This document shows positions 1 to 7,830 of a stretch of 19,437 nt of DNA, one piece after another; position 1 is the stretch's first letter, and the number at the start of each line of letters is the position of its first letter. The stretch is from an uncultured Porphyromonadaceae bacterium (GTDB lineage Bacteria; Bacteroidota; Bacteroidia; Bacteroidales; Muribaculaceae). The stretch spans positions 1 to 19,437 of the forward strand of contig URQP01000044.1 in assembly GCA_900550025.1 (NCBI GenBank), in the 5' to 3' direction. The notes beneath the pieces were generated by a model. The model worked only from the letters and a program-made list of their open reading frames with translations, had not been told where the DNA came from and ran no database searches. The translations under genes and the position numbers were made by a program.

Positions 1-92
1 GGCAGCCGCAAGGCGGGGATGTCACGGCGGTTGGCGGGTCGGGGAATCGTTCAATTGCTGTTTTTCCGTAAATAACGAAGAATATGGCAATT
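1..92. other. Left-edge gap, possible 3' tail of a gene
   Basis: Frame 1 of the plus strand is open from the window edge to a TAA at 73-75. It would give about 24 residues ending in a hydrophobic-basic tail (GIVQLLFFRK). The first 50 bases are GC-rich like neighbouring coding DNA, so this may be the C-terminal end of a gene convergent with the minus-strand gene that stops at 93. The piece is too short to recognise, and I see no terminator hairpin in the remainder. Confidence 0.25.
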
Positions 93-713
93 TCAGGAAA
101 GACAATAATCAGAGTCGAATGGGATGTAGCTTAGATTCATTTTCACATGTCCGGTACATCGCTTCCGGTTGTAATAAGTTTCGGGGAATGTGGCAAATGT
201 TATACGGTTTTCCATTATAAGAGGTAATATCTCGCCCTCCAATTCTTTCGGAATAAGGCCTATTGTTTGTCGGTCTACAATAACCCTGATTTCTTTCAAT
301 TTGCCTGTTGCATCATCGTTGTAGGCTGTAAGTTTGAGATTGTTAGGAAGATATGGTATTTGCTTTATTTCTTTAGGTGTCAGCCAATATTCCACTTCTG
401 AAAGCCAAATAGACCGTGTTACGGATTTTTCCATCCTTTCCGCCTCTCTTGCCTTCCGTGCCTCTTCCGCGGCTTTCTTGCGTTTTTCCTCCCTGTTGCT
501 GTAAATAAGTCCGACAGTCAGTCCAATCGCTATCGGAATGATTGCCAGTGCGGCAATTTCCCAAAATCCGTCTTTTTGAGCCCAGCCAAATATGAAAGCG
601 AGAATTGCCAATCCTGACAGGGCACAGCCGCATCCGTATGACTTATTTTTTGAAAGAAGCCACAATGTCCACATGAACAGGATTGTGCATACTATCGCAA
701 AAAATATGATCAT
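93..713 (-). CDS. Hypothetical membrane protein with possible HIRAN-like C-terminal domain
   Basis: A 206-residue protein starting at the ATG at 713. Residues 3-20, about 30-45 and about 52-71 look like three membrane helices. A charged Lys/Arg/Glu/Ala-rich stretch (73-96) then suggests a short coiled coil leading to a soluble C-terminal domain. Around 125-195 the pattern LKLTAYNDD, EIRVIVD, then IGLIPKEL resembles the fold signature of HIRAN domains, which are DNA-end-binding modules usually found in helicases. That is pattern resemblance only. A cysteine pair (CGC, 28-30) lies in the second helix region. The gene starts 34 bases after the tadA stop on the same strand, so it is probably the last gene of the lipoprotein-tadA operon. 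Its base composition is lower in GC than tadA, which may mean later acquisition. No function can be assigned; the membrane topology is fairly secure and the HIRAN call is weak. Confidence 0.75.
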   Translation of the reverse strand: MIIFFAIVCTILFMWTLWLLSKNKSYGCGCALSGLAILAFIFGWAQKDGFWEIAALAIIPIAIGLTVGLIYSNREEKRKKAAEEARKAREAERMEKSVTRSIWLSEVEYWLTPKEIKQIPYLPNNLKLTAYNDDATGKLKEIRVIVDRQTIGLIPKELEGEILPLIMENRITFATFPETYYNRKRCTGHVKMNLSYIPFDSDYCLS

Positions 714-747
714 CGCGGGATTTTTATTGTGGAAAATCGAATTTGTT

Positions 748-1188
748 TCAGCGTTTGCTGCGGAAGAAGGTGGTGATGAGGGCGGCGCATTCGCCGGCGA
801 GGATGCCGCCCTCTACTTCGGTTTTCGGATGGAATGGGTTGGCGCACATCGTGTGGTAGCCGCGCTTGTCGTCGGACGCTCCGTAGACGATGCGTCCTAT
901 CTGGCTCCACGCCAAAGCCCCGGCGCACATCAGGCACGGCTCGACAGTGACGTAGAGAGTGCAGCCGTTGAGGTATTTCCCGCCGAGGGTGGCGGCTGCC
1001 GATGTGATGGCCTGCATTTCTGCATGGGCTGTAACGTCGGTAAGTGTCTCGGTGAGGTTGTGGGCGCGCGCTATCACCTTGCCGTTGCACACCACTACCG
1101 CCCCGACCGGCACTTCGTCGGCCGCTGCGGCCGCCTCTGCTTCGGCCAGCGCGAGGCGCATATATTTTTCATCGTCGGAGGTTGCCAT
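748..1188 (-). CDS. tadA: tRNA-specific adenosine deaminase TadA
   Basis: TadA deaminates adenosine-34 of tRNA-Arg(ACG) to inosine in the cytoplasm, so one tRNA can read several arginine codons. The 146-residue protein has the zinc cytidine/adenosine deaminase signature. The HAE motif (His55, Glu57) supplies the first zinc ligand and the proton-shuttling glutamate, and PCLMC (Cys85, Cys88) supplies the other two ligands. GAVVV and HN upstream also fit the family, and the length is normal. I start at the ATG at 1188, giving MATSDDE, one base after the TGA of the upstream lipoprotein gene. A TTG three codons earlier would overlap that stop and is less likely. The near-zero spacing implies transcription and translational coupling with the lipoprotein gene. 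Identification is secure; other deaminases (guanine, CMP) are disfavoured by the HAE/PCLMC context and short length. Confidence 0.96.
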   Translation of the reverse strand: MATSDDEKYMRLALAEAEAAAAADEVPVGAVVVCNGKVIARAHNLTETLTDVTAHAEMQAITSAAATLGGKYLNGCTLYVTVEPCLMCAGALAWSQIGRIVYGASDDKRGYHTMCANPFHPKTEVEGGILAGECAALITTFFRSKR

Positions 1189-1189
1189 G

Positions 1190-3163
1190 TCAATCAATGT
1201 TATATGTCAGCGAAAGCACTTGGAATTCCGTGCGGCGGTTGATTTGGTCGGCCGCTTCCTGATCTTCAGGCGACAGTTTTTCGATGAATTCCGGTGTCAG
1301 CGTATCGCCTTCCTTGAATTGCGGATAGAGCCGGGCAATCCGTTTGGTCACGGTCTTGGGGCGCGATTTGCCGTAGCCGTGGGGCTGTAGGCGGGCGGCA
1401 TCTATGCCTTTCGACACAAGATAGTCGATTACCGATTGCGCCCGGCCTTGCGATAGCCGCAAATTGTATTCGTCGCTGCCTTTCCGGTCGGCGTGCGAAG
1501 CCATTTCTATCGTTACGTTGGGGTTGTCGTTCAGCACTTTTATAAGCTCGTCCAATGCTGCCACCGATTCCGGGCGCAGGTCGACCTTGTCGAAATCGTA
1601 GAATATGTTTTCCACCACCTGCGGCTTGTTGATTGCCGGGAGAATGAAGTCCACCCAATAGTTGGCGTCCTCGCGGGTGGTGTCGGAAACGAACTCCTGC
1701 TTCTGGTTCAGATAGCCTTTTGCGCCGGCAAGCATCACGTAGCGCACTCCGCGGTCGAGCTCGAAGCTGAACGAGCCGTCGTCGCGCGCCACTTCTTTCT
1801 GGTTGGAGCCGTCGTTGCCGACGATGCGTATGATGGCGTTTTTCACCGGCTCCTCGTCCTTGTCCATAACCATTCCCTCGATTGTTACTCTTATGGGATG
1901 TAGAATGAAACTGTAGATATGGTCGTAGCCGCGCGCGTCGCCGCGGTTGGAGCTGAAGAATCCTTCTTCGCCCTCTCCGAACGTTATCCCGAAATCGTCA
2001 CCGGCCGAATTTATCGGATTGCGCATATTCTCGATTTTCCAAGAATTCTCACCGGTGCTTACGGCTTTGAAAATGTCCAGTCCGCCCATCCCGGGGTGGC
2101 CGTCGGACGAAAAATAGAGCGTGCCGTCGGCGCGTACGTAAGGGAAGTCGTCGTCGCCGGCTGTGTTGATGTCAGGCCCGAGATTCATCAGCGAGCCTTG
2201 ACGCTCTTTCAGAGATATGCGCCAGATGTCCTTGCCTCCGTAGCCTCCGGGCATATTGCTGACGAAATACAGGTATTCGCCGTCGGGCGATACCGCCGGG
2301 TGTCCGTATGTGGAAATAGTGTCGGCCGTTATCTCGAATTTCACGGGTGCGCTCCACGAGGCGTCCGACCGCGACGACGTGAATATTTCCACCGAGGTGT
2401 TGGCGTTTTCCTCACGGCGCGCTTTTGTCAGGTACATTGTCTGCCAGTCGGGTGTGAACGACATTATTCCCTCGTCGAGTTCCGTGTTCAATTCTCCCTC
2501 GACAGGCTCGGGGCGTTCCCATTGCCCGTTCTCGTTTTTCTTTGCGAAAAATATATCGGCGTTTTTCATGCCGGTTATCTCGCTTTTTTTGTCACCAGTA
2601 GCTTTCTCCGTTGTCGATGAAAAATAAAGCTGGTCGTTGTCGGCCCCGAAATACATAGGCGAGAAGTCGGAACGGCGCGAATTGAACAGTTTGGCGTTCT
2701 TTACCTCATAGCGGGTGGGAGAATCTCTCCATGCCAACGCGTTCTTGCAGCCTTCGATGCCGACTATCGCCAGCGAATCGTCTTTAGGATTGAAAGTGCG
2801 GTATTGTTCATAATTTTTTATGGCCGCGGCATATTTGCCCTCGCGGTGTTGCGACTGGGCAAGATAGAGGTATGCCGTAGAGTCGGGATATTCGTAGCGC
2901 AGCGCGTTCTGGAAGGCCGCCGAAGCGCGCGACGACATGTTAAGCAGGCGGTAGCACAGCCCCATCTTGTAGGCCACTTGCCCGCGCAGCGGACGTTCCT
3001 CTTTCGCGCGCAGCTTGTTGTATACTTTTTTGTAGGTTACGGAAGCGTCGTAGTATTCCCCGCGGGCGTATTGCTCCTCGGCTACCGACAGCTTGGCGTT
3101 GTTGCAGCCGCAGAGGGTTGCAATTACCGCAAAAAGTACTGTATATATCAGATGTCTGCACAT
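1190..3163 (-). CDS. PorE-like outer-membrane lipoprotein (TPR, beta-propeller, CRD, OmpA)
   Basis: A 657-residue lipoprotein. The signal peptide ends in a lipobox with Cys20 (TLCGC). TPR-like helices follow (about 25-145: YARGEYYDAS, GKYAAAIKNYEQY), then a WD40/PD40 propeller (about 160-420, repeated DG..LYFSS or YLYFVS blades), a carboxypeptidase-regulatory-like beta-sandwich (about 425-510), and a C-terminal OmpA peptidoglycan-binding domain (515-655, NIFYDFDK and SHADRKGSDEYN). This domain order and length match PorE (PG1058-type) of the type IX secretion system, which is anchored in the outer membrane and grips peptidoglycan. Similar proteins also occur in Bacteroidetes without a demonstrated type IX system, and no other Por/Gld gene is visible here, so the role is inferred. 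I chose the ATG at 3163 because it begins the signal peptide; a longer reading frame runs upstream into the intergenic terminator region. It is the first gene of the run with tadA. Confidence 0.88.
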   Translation of the reverse strand: MCRHLIYTVLFAVIATLCGCNNAKLSVAEEQYARGEYYDASVTYKKVYNKLRAKEERPLRGQVAYKMGLCYRLLNMSSRASAAFQNALRYEYPDSTAYLYLAQSQHREGKYAAAIKNYEQYRTFNPKDDSLAIVGIEGCKNALAWRDSPTRYEVKNAKLFNSRRSDFSPMYFGADNDQLYFSSTTEKATGDKKSEITGMKNADIFFAKKNENGQWERPEPVEGELNTELDEGIMSFTPDWQTMYLTKARREENANTSVEIFTSSRSDASWSAPVKFEITADTISTYGHPAVSPDGEYLYFVSNMPGGYGGKDIWRISLKERQGSLMNLGPDINTAGDDDFPYVRADGTLYFSSDGHPGMGGLDIFKAVSTGENSWKIENMRNPINSAGDDFGITFGEGEEGFFSSNRGDARGYDHIYSFILHPIRVTIEGMVMDKDEEPVKNAIIRIVGNDGSNQKEVARDDGSFSFELDRGVRYVMLAGAKGYLNQKQEFVSDTTREDANYWVDFILPAINKPQVVENIFYDFDKVDLRPESVAALDELIKVLNDNPNVTIEMASHADRKGSDEYNLRLSQGRAQSVIDYLVSKGIDAARLQPHGYGKSRPKTVTKRIARLYPQFKEGDTLTPEFIEKLSPEDQEAADQINRRTEFQVLSLTYNID

Positions 3164-3230
3164 TTCGAACAGGATTTCAGCATTTATATTTAACGCAGCG
3201 GCAGGTGTTTTATTGTAAAAGTTTCTAATC

Positions 3231-3260
3231 AAAAAAGGTGCGCCGTATGCGGCACACCTT
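3231..3260 (-). terminator. Rho-independent terminator of the receptor-lipoprotein operon
   Basis: On the minus strand the arms AAGGTGTGCCG and CGGCGCACCTT (11 pairs including one G.U) enclose a CATA loop and are followed by a T run (TTTT, then GATT). It lies about 47 bases after the TAA of the beta-helix lipoprotein gene and before the start of the PorE-like gene, so it separates the two minus-strand transcription units. Confidence 0.87.
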
Positions 3261-3306
3261 GCAAACACATTAGGGATCAACAATATATTATGAGTCTTTG
3301 CGCTGA

Positions 3307-4815
3307 TTAATAAGCGGTGTTTTCCGGGTCGAAGTTCGTCCATCCTGAAAGCCAATTGTCGGGACCGAACGCTCCTATGTAGCTTACGGCATCGAAACCG
3401 CTGAATCCGCTGAAAGAAGCTCCGGAAGCCAACGGGCTGCCTGCCGACGGCATAAAATCGATGTTCAATCCGTTGACAATGCTGTTGCCGGTAAGCATCA
3501 AGTCAGAAACTTCTGCAATGCGGTTTCCTGCTCCGCTTTTGAAGAATGTGGAAGAGAGAGATTCTTTAGTGTTGTCTACAACCGGCTTCTTCTCGTCATC
3601 GTATCCTGTAACCAAGTAATCGTCGTACAACTTGTTGGCGTCGCTACCGGTTACATCCATTCCCGCGAACCATACATTTTGCAATTTTATGGTCCCGTTC
3701 GATGCCATCTCCTGAGTGTTGCCTTTCTCTCCGTCGATTATGAGACCGATAGGGAAGCCTACCGCAAGCGAGTTGATGCAGTTCAGGCGGCTGCTGCGGC
3801 GTATCTGCATTGCCGACTGGAAGCGGCCGAGAGCGGAGCCGTTGTTAGGATTCATGCTGCCGGCATTGATGTAGTCGGTAGTGTTCTCGAAACTTGCGTC
3901 GACATACTTCGGGCCGAAGAAAGTGACGTTGGAGAAAGTTGCCGTAGTGTAGGGGGATACTTGTGAGCCGTCGGCGCAGTTGTCGGACTCGAAACCGTTG
4001 GATTGCGATGTGTCGGCTATGCGTGAATCGCGTACGGAAAGGGCGTATTGCACGTTGCCTGAAAAACCGTTGTCGGTGTCGAAATCATCGTCCCAGCCTT
4101 TGAAAGCCACGAGGTGCTTGCAATTGACCGTGCCGCCGAACCATTCGAATGAATCGTCGTTGCTGTAAGATACTTGCACATAGTCGATTGTCGTGCCGCG
4201 TCCTATCGAGCCAAGTGTCAGTCCGTTGATTTCCTTGTCTTTCTCGAACGGATAACCTGCGAATTCGATGCGTACATATTTCAATACGCCGGAATTGTCG
4301 TCGTCATTGTTGCCGCCATGGAACGAACGCGGGCCGCCCTCGATTTGCTGCTCGCGCTGGTTGTTTACGGCGTTACCGCAAAGGATAAGTCCGCCCCAGT
4401 CGCCCGGACGGCGTTGTCCTGCAGCCTCGTTGGAAGTAAACACGATAGGCTCGTTGGCTGTTCCTTCAGCGAAAATCTTTCCGCCGCGCTCTACTATCAG
4501 GGCTGCTTTTGTCTGCTTGTCGCCACGGATTACTGTTCCCGGCTCGATGGTCAATTCCGAGCCTTCTGCCACATATACCCAGCCTTTCAGCACGTATGTG
4601 CCTTTGGCGATGGTTTGTTTTCCTTTGAACACTACTTCTTGGTCGCCGTTGCCGATGACGTTGCCGTCTGTCACTATTTCGGTGATTACTTTCAATCCGC
4701 CGTCGGTTTCCGGTTCAGGAGTGTTTTCATCGTCGTTGCAGGCCGTGAATGTTGTCAAGGCCATAGCCGAAAGAATCAGGCTAAGCATTTTGCCGCCAAG
4801 AAAATTCTTCTTCAT
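3307..4815 (-). CDS. Predicted beta-helix surface lipoprotein partnered with TonB-dependent receptor
   Basis: A 502-residue lipoprotein from the ATG at 4815. The signal peptide MKKNFLGGKMLSLILSAMAL is followed by TTFTAC, with Cys26 as the likely lipidated residue, and then an acidic linker (NDDENTPEPE) typical of Bacteroidetes exported lipoproteins. The body is rich in short beta strands and turns (LTIEPGTVIRGD, ALIVERGGKIFAEG, GDWGGLILCGNA, LKYVRIEFAGY, TFSNVTFFGP), a pattern seen in right-handed parallel beta-helix proteins encoded beside TonB-dependent receptors. It starts 59 bases after the receptor stop and ends at a strong terminator, so the two form an operon. The protein probably acts on the cell surface with the receptor, holding or presenting a ligand, but the substrate cannot be read from sequence. 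There is no SusD-like motif. An alternative is a surface adhesin. A start 15 codons upstream is possible but would spoil the signal peptide. Confidence 0.82.
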   Translation of the reverse strand: MKKNFLGGKMLSLILSAMALTTFTACNDDENTPEPETDGGLKVITEIVTDGNVIGNGDQEVVFKGKQTIAKGTYVLKGWVYVAEGSELTIEPGTVIRGDKQTKAALIVERGGKIFAEGTANEPIVFTSNEAAGQRRPGDWGGLILCGNAVNNQREQQIEGGPRSFHGGNNDDDNSGVLKYVRIEFAGYPFEKDKEINGLTLGSIGRGTTIDYVQVSYSNDDSFEWFGGTVNCKHLVAFKGWDDDFDTDNGFSGNVQYALSVRDSRIADTSQSNGFESDNCADGSQVSPYTTATFSNVTFFGPKYVDASFENTTDYINAGSMNPNNGSALGRFQSAMQIRRSSRLNCINSLAVGFPIGLIIDGEKGNTQEMASNGTIKLQNVWFAGMDVTGSDANKLYDDYLVTGYDDEKKPVVDNTKESLSSTFFKSGAGNRIAEVSDLMLTGNSIVNGLNIDFMPSAGSPLASGASFSGFSGFDAVSYIGAFGPDNWLSGWTNFDPENTAY

Positions 4816-4874
4816 TTTTTTCAAATCTTGTAAATTGGTTAATAACTTATTAATAATCAAATTGCGTTTTTGCG

Positions 4875-7571
4875 TTAAAAATCGTATGACAACGAAAGGC
4901 TGAAATTGCGCCCGGGACGGAACTGTTTTGTGATTTCTTCCACTGTAGCCGTTGTCCCGTCCTTGCGCGTTATGTCGTCGAACTGTTTGAAGCTGACCTT
5001 TTCGCCAAGCAAGTCGCGTACCGACAATTTTATCTCAAAGCCTTTGCCGAACTTTTTCGACACGTTCAGGTCTATCTGGTTGCGAGGCATCTCGTAAGAG
5101 TCGGGAATCTTTACCGATTCACCTTCCATCATCCCCATTTCGCGCCCTACGCCCACCAAGCGTTTGCCGATGCGGTTGTAGAGGACGCTTGCGCTCACTT
5201 GGGCACGGTCGTTCTGATAGAACAGCCCCATGTTTATGAGGTATGGCGACTGGCCTTGCATCGGACGGTCGGATTCAAGGTCGCCGGGATTGAAGTTTAC
5301 CTTGCTTTTGATGAGCGAACCGTTGAAGAGCAGCGAGAAGTCGTCGAGGCCGATGAAGTCAAGGCTTTTCTTGATGTCGACTTCTATGCCGTAGCTTATT
5401 GCCCCTTTTGCGTTTTTATAATAGTAGAGCAAATCCGTTCCGCCTTGTACTCTGTACGACCACTCAATCGGGTCGTTGAATTTCTTGAAGAAAGCCGCCA
5501 CTGAAATCAATTCTCCCGCCGAAGGATAGAATTCGTAGCGGAGGTCGAGATTGTGTATGTAGCACGGTTTCAAGTCGGCGTTACCTTGCACGTTGCTCGC
5601 CAAGTCGAAATCGTAATATACGGAGCCGGATACTTCACGGAATTCCTGACGGTTGACCGACTTGCCGTAGGCAAGGCGCATCTGCTGCTTGTCTGTGAAT
5701 TTGTATACCGTATTTACCGTAGGAAAGAAGTCGTTGTAGTCGTAGAAACGGCTGTACGGACTTTCCTCATAGTCGCTTGAATTGCTTATCAACTCCATTT
5801 TGCTGTGCTCGAAACGCACTCCGGCATACACGTTGAACTTGCCTATCGGAATGTTGAAAGCAAGATATGACGCAAGCAGGGTGTTGTTGCCCTTATAGCT
5901 GTCACGCCAACGCATCTCCTCGAACAGATGGAGCATGTCGTCGCCATAATAAGCCTCGTTGGAGAGTAATTCTTGCATAGGCATATACCGGAAATCGTCG
6001 GGCAGGTTGTTGGACTGTACATTCCAGTTGTAGTAAAAGGCGCGTGTGCGGTAATTGCGGCTGCGGTATTCTCCGTATCCGCCGGCCTTTACTGTCGGAT
6101 TTATTTTTCCAAGCTCGAAATTGCGGCTGTAATTCAATCCGGCAGAGGCAATGTGCTCTTTCAGGAACGTGAATTCCCGTTGTATGTCGTTCCCTGTAAC
6201 CAATCCTATCCTGTCGGGGTCCATCGCGTTGGTCAGTGTGTAGCGCCGGCGGTCGGGAGTGTTTTTGTTTGCATAGGCATAGCCGATGTTCCAGTTGAGC
6301 TCGTTTTTCCCTTTGATGGTGTTTTCGCCGGTGAACTGCGTATTGAAAATGGTGCGGCTGCTGTAGTAATATTCGGCGTTTTCTTCCATTTCGCTTTGGG
6401 CGTTGAATCCGTGGCGCTGGGTGTAACGGTTTTTGCCGATTTGATTGAATATGTTTTTCAACTCATAGCGTCCTTTGTTGCCGTCGGGCACAAAAGTGAG
6501 GTTGAGCATCGCTCCGACACGCGCGTTTTCCGTGTACTGGTCATCGGTGCTGTTGCGCAGGTAGTTGCTGCGGTCGTGTTCCACATCGTATGCCCCGAAC
6601 AGCGAGTTGGTCATATTCTCAAGTGTGCGGTAACTGTAGCTGTAGTTGATTGCGCCAAGCAATCCGATGCGGTGGTCGTCGGCTGTGTGCCATTGGTGGT
6701 TGGTGTTAGCCCCAAGTGACAAGTCGGAATAAGGCGTTGATTTTTTCACACGCCAGTCGTTGTTGAAACCGTTTCCTGTCAAGTCTACGCCGTCGCCTGA
6801 AGGCCGTAGCTGTCCGTTCATTCCGCCGTTGAGGCTGCGGAATCCGTTGTCGAATCCGAGAAAATCGGTTTTTGAACCTTTGATTGACGAAAAATTACGG
6901 AAATGGGTGCGGTCGTTGATGTTGCCGCCGATTGATACCGACGAGCTGTTCTCTTCTGGCAGATTCTTCGTGTTCACGAGGATGAATCCTCCGCTGAAGT
7001 CGGCCGGCAATTCCGGTGCCGGCGATTTTACAATCATTATATTGTCGAGTTGCGAGCTGGGTATCAAGTCGAAAGAGAAAGCGCGCGAGTCGGCTTCCGA
7101 ACTTGGCACGGCACTGCCGTTGATCCACACGTTGTTGTATCTCTGCGACAATCCTCTCACCATTACGAACTTGTCGTCGATGATGCTGATGCCCGGAACT
7201 CGTTTTATAACTTCCGATGCGTCCTTGTCCTGTGTTTTCTTGATTTGTTGTGATGATACGCCGTTTTGCACCGTCATGCTGTTTTTAGTCTTCCCGACTA
7301 CCGTTATTTCAGAATCCTGTCTTGCCCGGGCTGTGACGGTCAATTCCCTTAATACGGTGTTGTCGGGGATAAGGGCGATTGTGTCGTTGCCCGCTTTCAG
7401 CCACGACACGCTGACTGTCTTGTCCTTATAAGAAACATATTTCACAATCAGACTACCATCGTCCGCATTCAGGCTGAATTTCCCTTCGATGTCGGTCGCT
7501 GTGCCTACGGAAGAGCCTTCTAATTGGACGGTAGCTCCAATGAGGGGCTCCTTTGTGGAGGAATCTACCAC
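4875..7571 (-). CDS. TonB-dependent outer-membrane receptor (body; 5' end frameshifted)
   Basis: This 898-codon frame encodes a TonB-dependent receptor, which imports a ligand across the outer membrane using TonB-ExbBD energy. The order is a carboxypeptidase-regulatory-like beta-sandwich (about 1-75: STKEPLIGATVQLEG, GTATDIEGKFSL), a plug (about 95-210, including VPGISIIDDKFVMVRGLSQ and PADFSGGFILVNTKN), then a long beta-barrel ending in SLSLSYDF with the terminal Phe used by the Bam machinery. The first in-frame start is a GTG at 7571, which leaves no signal peptide and begins mid-strand of the N-domain. The missing signal peptide is encoded immediately upstream in another frame (7572-7647). 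The gene as given is therefore either inactivated, rescued by frameshifting, or mis-sequenced by one or two bases. It is followed by the beta-helix lipoprotein gene and preceded by a phased repeat array. The ligand is unknown. Confidence 0.85.
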   Translation of the reverse strand: MVDSSTKEPLIGATVQLEGSSVGTATDIEGKFSLNADDGSLIVKYVSYKDKTVSVSWLKAGNDTIALIPDNTVLRELTVTARARQDSEITVVGKTKNSMTVQNGVSSQQIKKTQDKDASEVIKRVPGISIIDDKFVMVRGLSQRYNNVWINGSAVPSSEADSRAFSFDLIPSSQLDNIMIVKSPAPELPADFSGGFILVNTKNLPEENSSSVSIGGNINDRTHFRNFSSIKGSKTDFLGFDNGFRSLNGGMNGQLRPSGDGVDLTGNGFNNDWRVKKSTPYSDLSLGANTNHQWHTADDHRIGLLGAINYSYSYRTLENMTNSLFGAYDVEHDRSNYLRNSTDDQYTENARVGAMLNLTFVPDGNKGRYELKNIFNQIGKNRYTQRHGFNAQSEMEENAEYYYSSRTIFNTQFTGENTIKGKNELNWNIGYAYANKNTPDRRRYTLTNAMDPDRIGLVTGNDIQREFTFLKEHIASAGLNYSRNFELGKINPTVKAGGYGEYRSRNYRTRAFYYNWNVQSNNLPDDFRYMPMQELLSNEAYYGDDMLHLFEEMRWRDSYKGNNTLLASYLAFNIPIGKFNVYAGVRFEHSKMELISNSSDYEESPYSRFYDYNDFFPTVNTVYKFTDKQQMRLAYGKSVNRQEFREVSGSVYYDFDLASNVQGNADLKPCYIHNLDLRYEFYPSAGELISVAAFFKKFNDPIEWSYRVQGGTDLLYYYKNAKGAISYGIEVDIKKSLDFIGLDDFSLLFNGSLIKSKVNFNPGDLESDRPMQGQSPYLINMGLFYQNDRAQVSASVLYNRIGKRLVGVGREMGMMEGESVKIPDSYEMPRNQIDLNVSKKFGKGFEIKLSVRDLLGEKVSFKQFDDITRKDGTTATVEEITKQFRPGRNFSLSLSYDF

Positions 7572-7647
7572 TACCAGTCACATCTGCTGCTTTTACAGAC
7601 ATCACATTACAACCAACAAATAATAACAAACCATAAACAATCTTCAT
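7572..7647 (-). pseudogene. Detached 5' end (signal peptide) of the TonB-dependent receptor
   Basis: The ATG at 7647 begins MKIVYGLLLFVGCNVMSVKA followed by ADVTG. This is a signal peptide running into the start of the regulatory beta-sandwich, whose usual form is VTGxVVDS.TKEPLIGATV. At 7572 the reading shifts: the VVDSSTKEPL continuation lies in the frame beginning with GTG at 7571, with one leftover A between GGT and GTG. Two missing bases would restore the usual G-x-V spacing; one extra base would also restore the frame. The unshifted frame stays open to 7453, giving a 64-residue dead-end product. The site is in a short direct repeat (TGGTAG twice). An AAGG-type ribosome site precedes the ATG (AAGGTAAAT), so this is the natural start. 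Confidence 0.8.
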
Positions 7648-7674
7648 ATTTACCTTATTTCAATTTTCACGGTG

Positions 7675-7682
7675 CAAAATTC
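7675..7682 (-). promoter_or_regulatory. Possible -7 box for the receptor operon
   Basis: On the minus strand GAATTTTG differs from the Bacteroidetes -7 consensus TAnnTTTG at one base and lies 28 bases upstream of the signal-peptide ATG. No TTTG is present at the -33 position, where the first TGTAACG unit of the phased array falls instead. This is what an activator-dependent promoter would look like. Confidence 0.4.
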
Positions 7683-7690
7683 CCCTTGTT

Positions 7691-7767
7691 TTGTAACGAT
7701 ATGATTACTGTACCGTTACAATCCTGTTAACATTCTGTGACATTGATGTAACAACGTTGTGCGGTAA
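7691..7767. promoter_or_regulatory. Phased 11-bp direct-repeat operator array (Pho-box-like)
   Basis: Reading the plus strand in 11-base steps from 7691, the units begin TTGTAACG, TGATTACT, CCGTTACA, CTGTTAAC, CTGTGACA, ATGTAACA and TTGTGCGG. The four contiguous units at 7713-7756 fit YTGTNACA well, as does the in-phase unit at 7691; the units at 7702 and 7757 are poor. An 11-bp period puts every site on one face of the helix, as in PhoB/PhoP and other OmpR-family operators (E. coli Pho box CTGTCAT and B. subtilis TTAACA repeats, both 11 bp). The array lies 44-120 bases upstream of the receptor ATG, directly before the putative -7 box. Phosphate control is inference from this resemblance. Confidence 0.6.
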
Positions 7768-7830
7768 TAAGTGCTAATGTGTTTAGGCGTGAAGATTTAT
7801 ATGCCTTTGCCGGCAGTCGGTCTGTGGCGA

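Noticed and set aside
592..1242. Long plus-strand open frame opposite tadA and the membrane protein gene
   Set aside because: It is antisense to the well-identified tadA, has no family resemblance, and arises from the GC-rich codon use of the real gene. Other long antisense frames across the window (for example 1919-2620, 5973-6719, 15775-16539) were rejected for the same reason.
3164..3355. N-terminal extension of the PorE-like protein to 3355
   Set aside because: The extension covers the terminator of the upstream operon and reaches into the lipoprotein gene. The lipoprotein signal peptide begins at the ATG at 3163.
7768..7830. Terminator after queA
   Set aside because: I looked for a GC stem with a T run on the minus strand after the queA stop and found none convincing.
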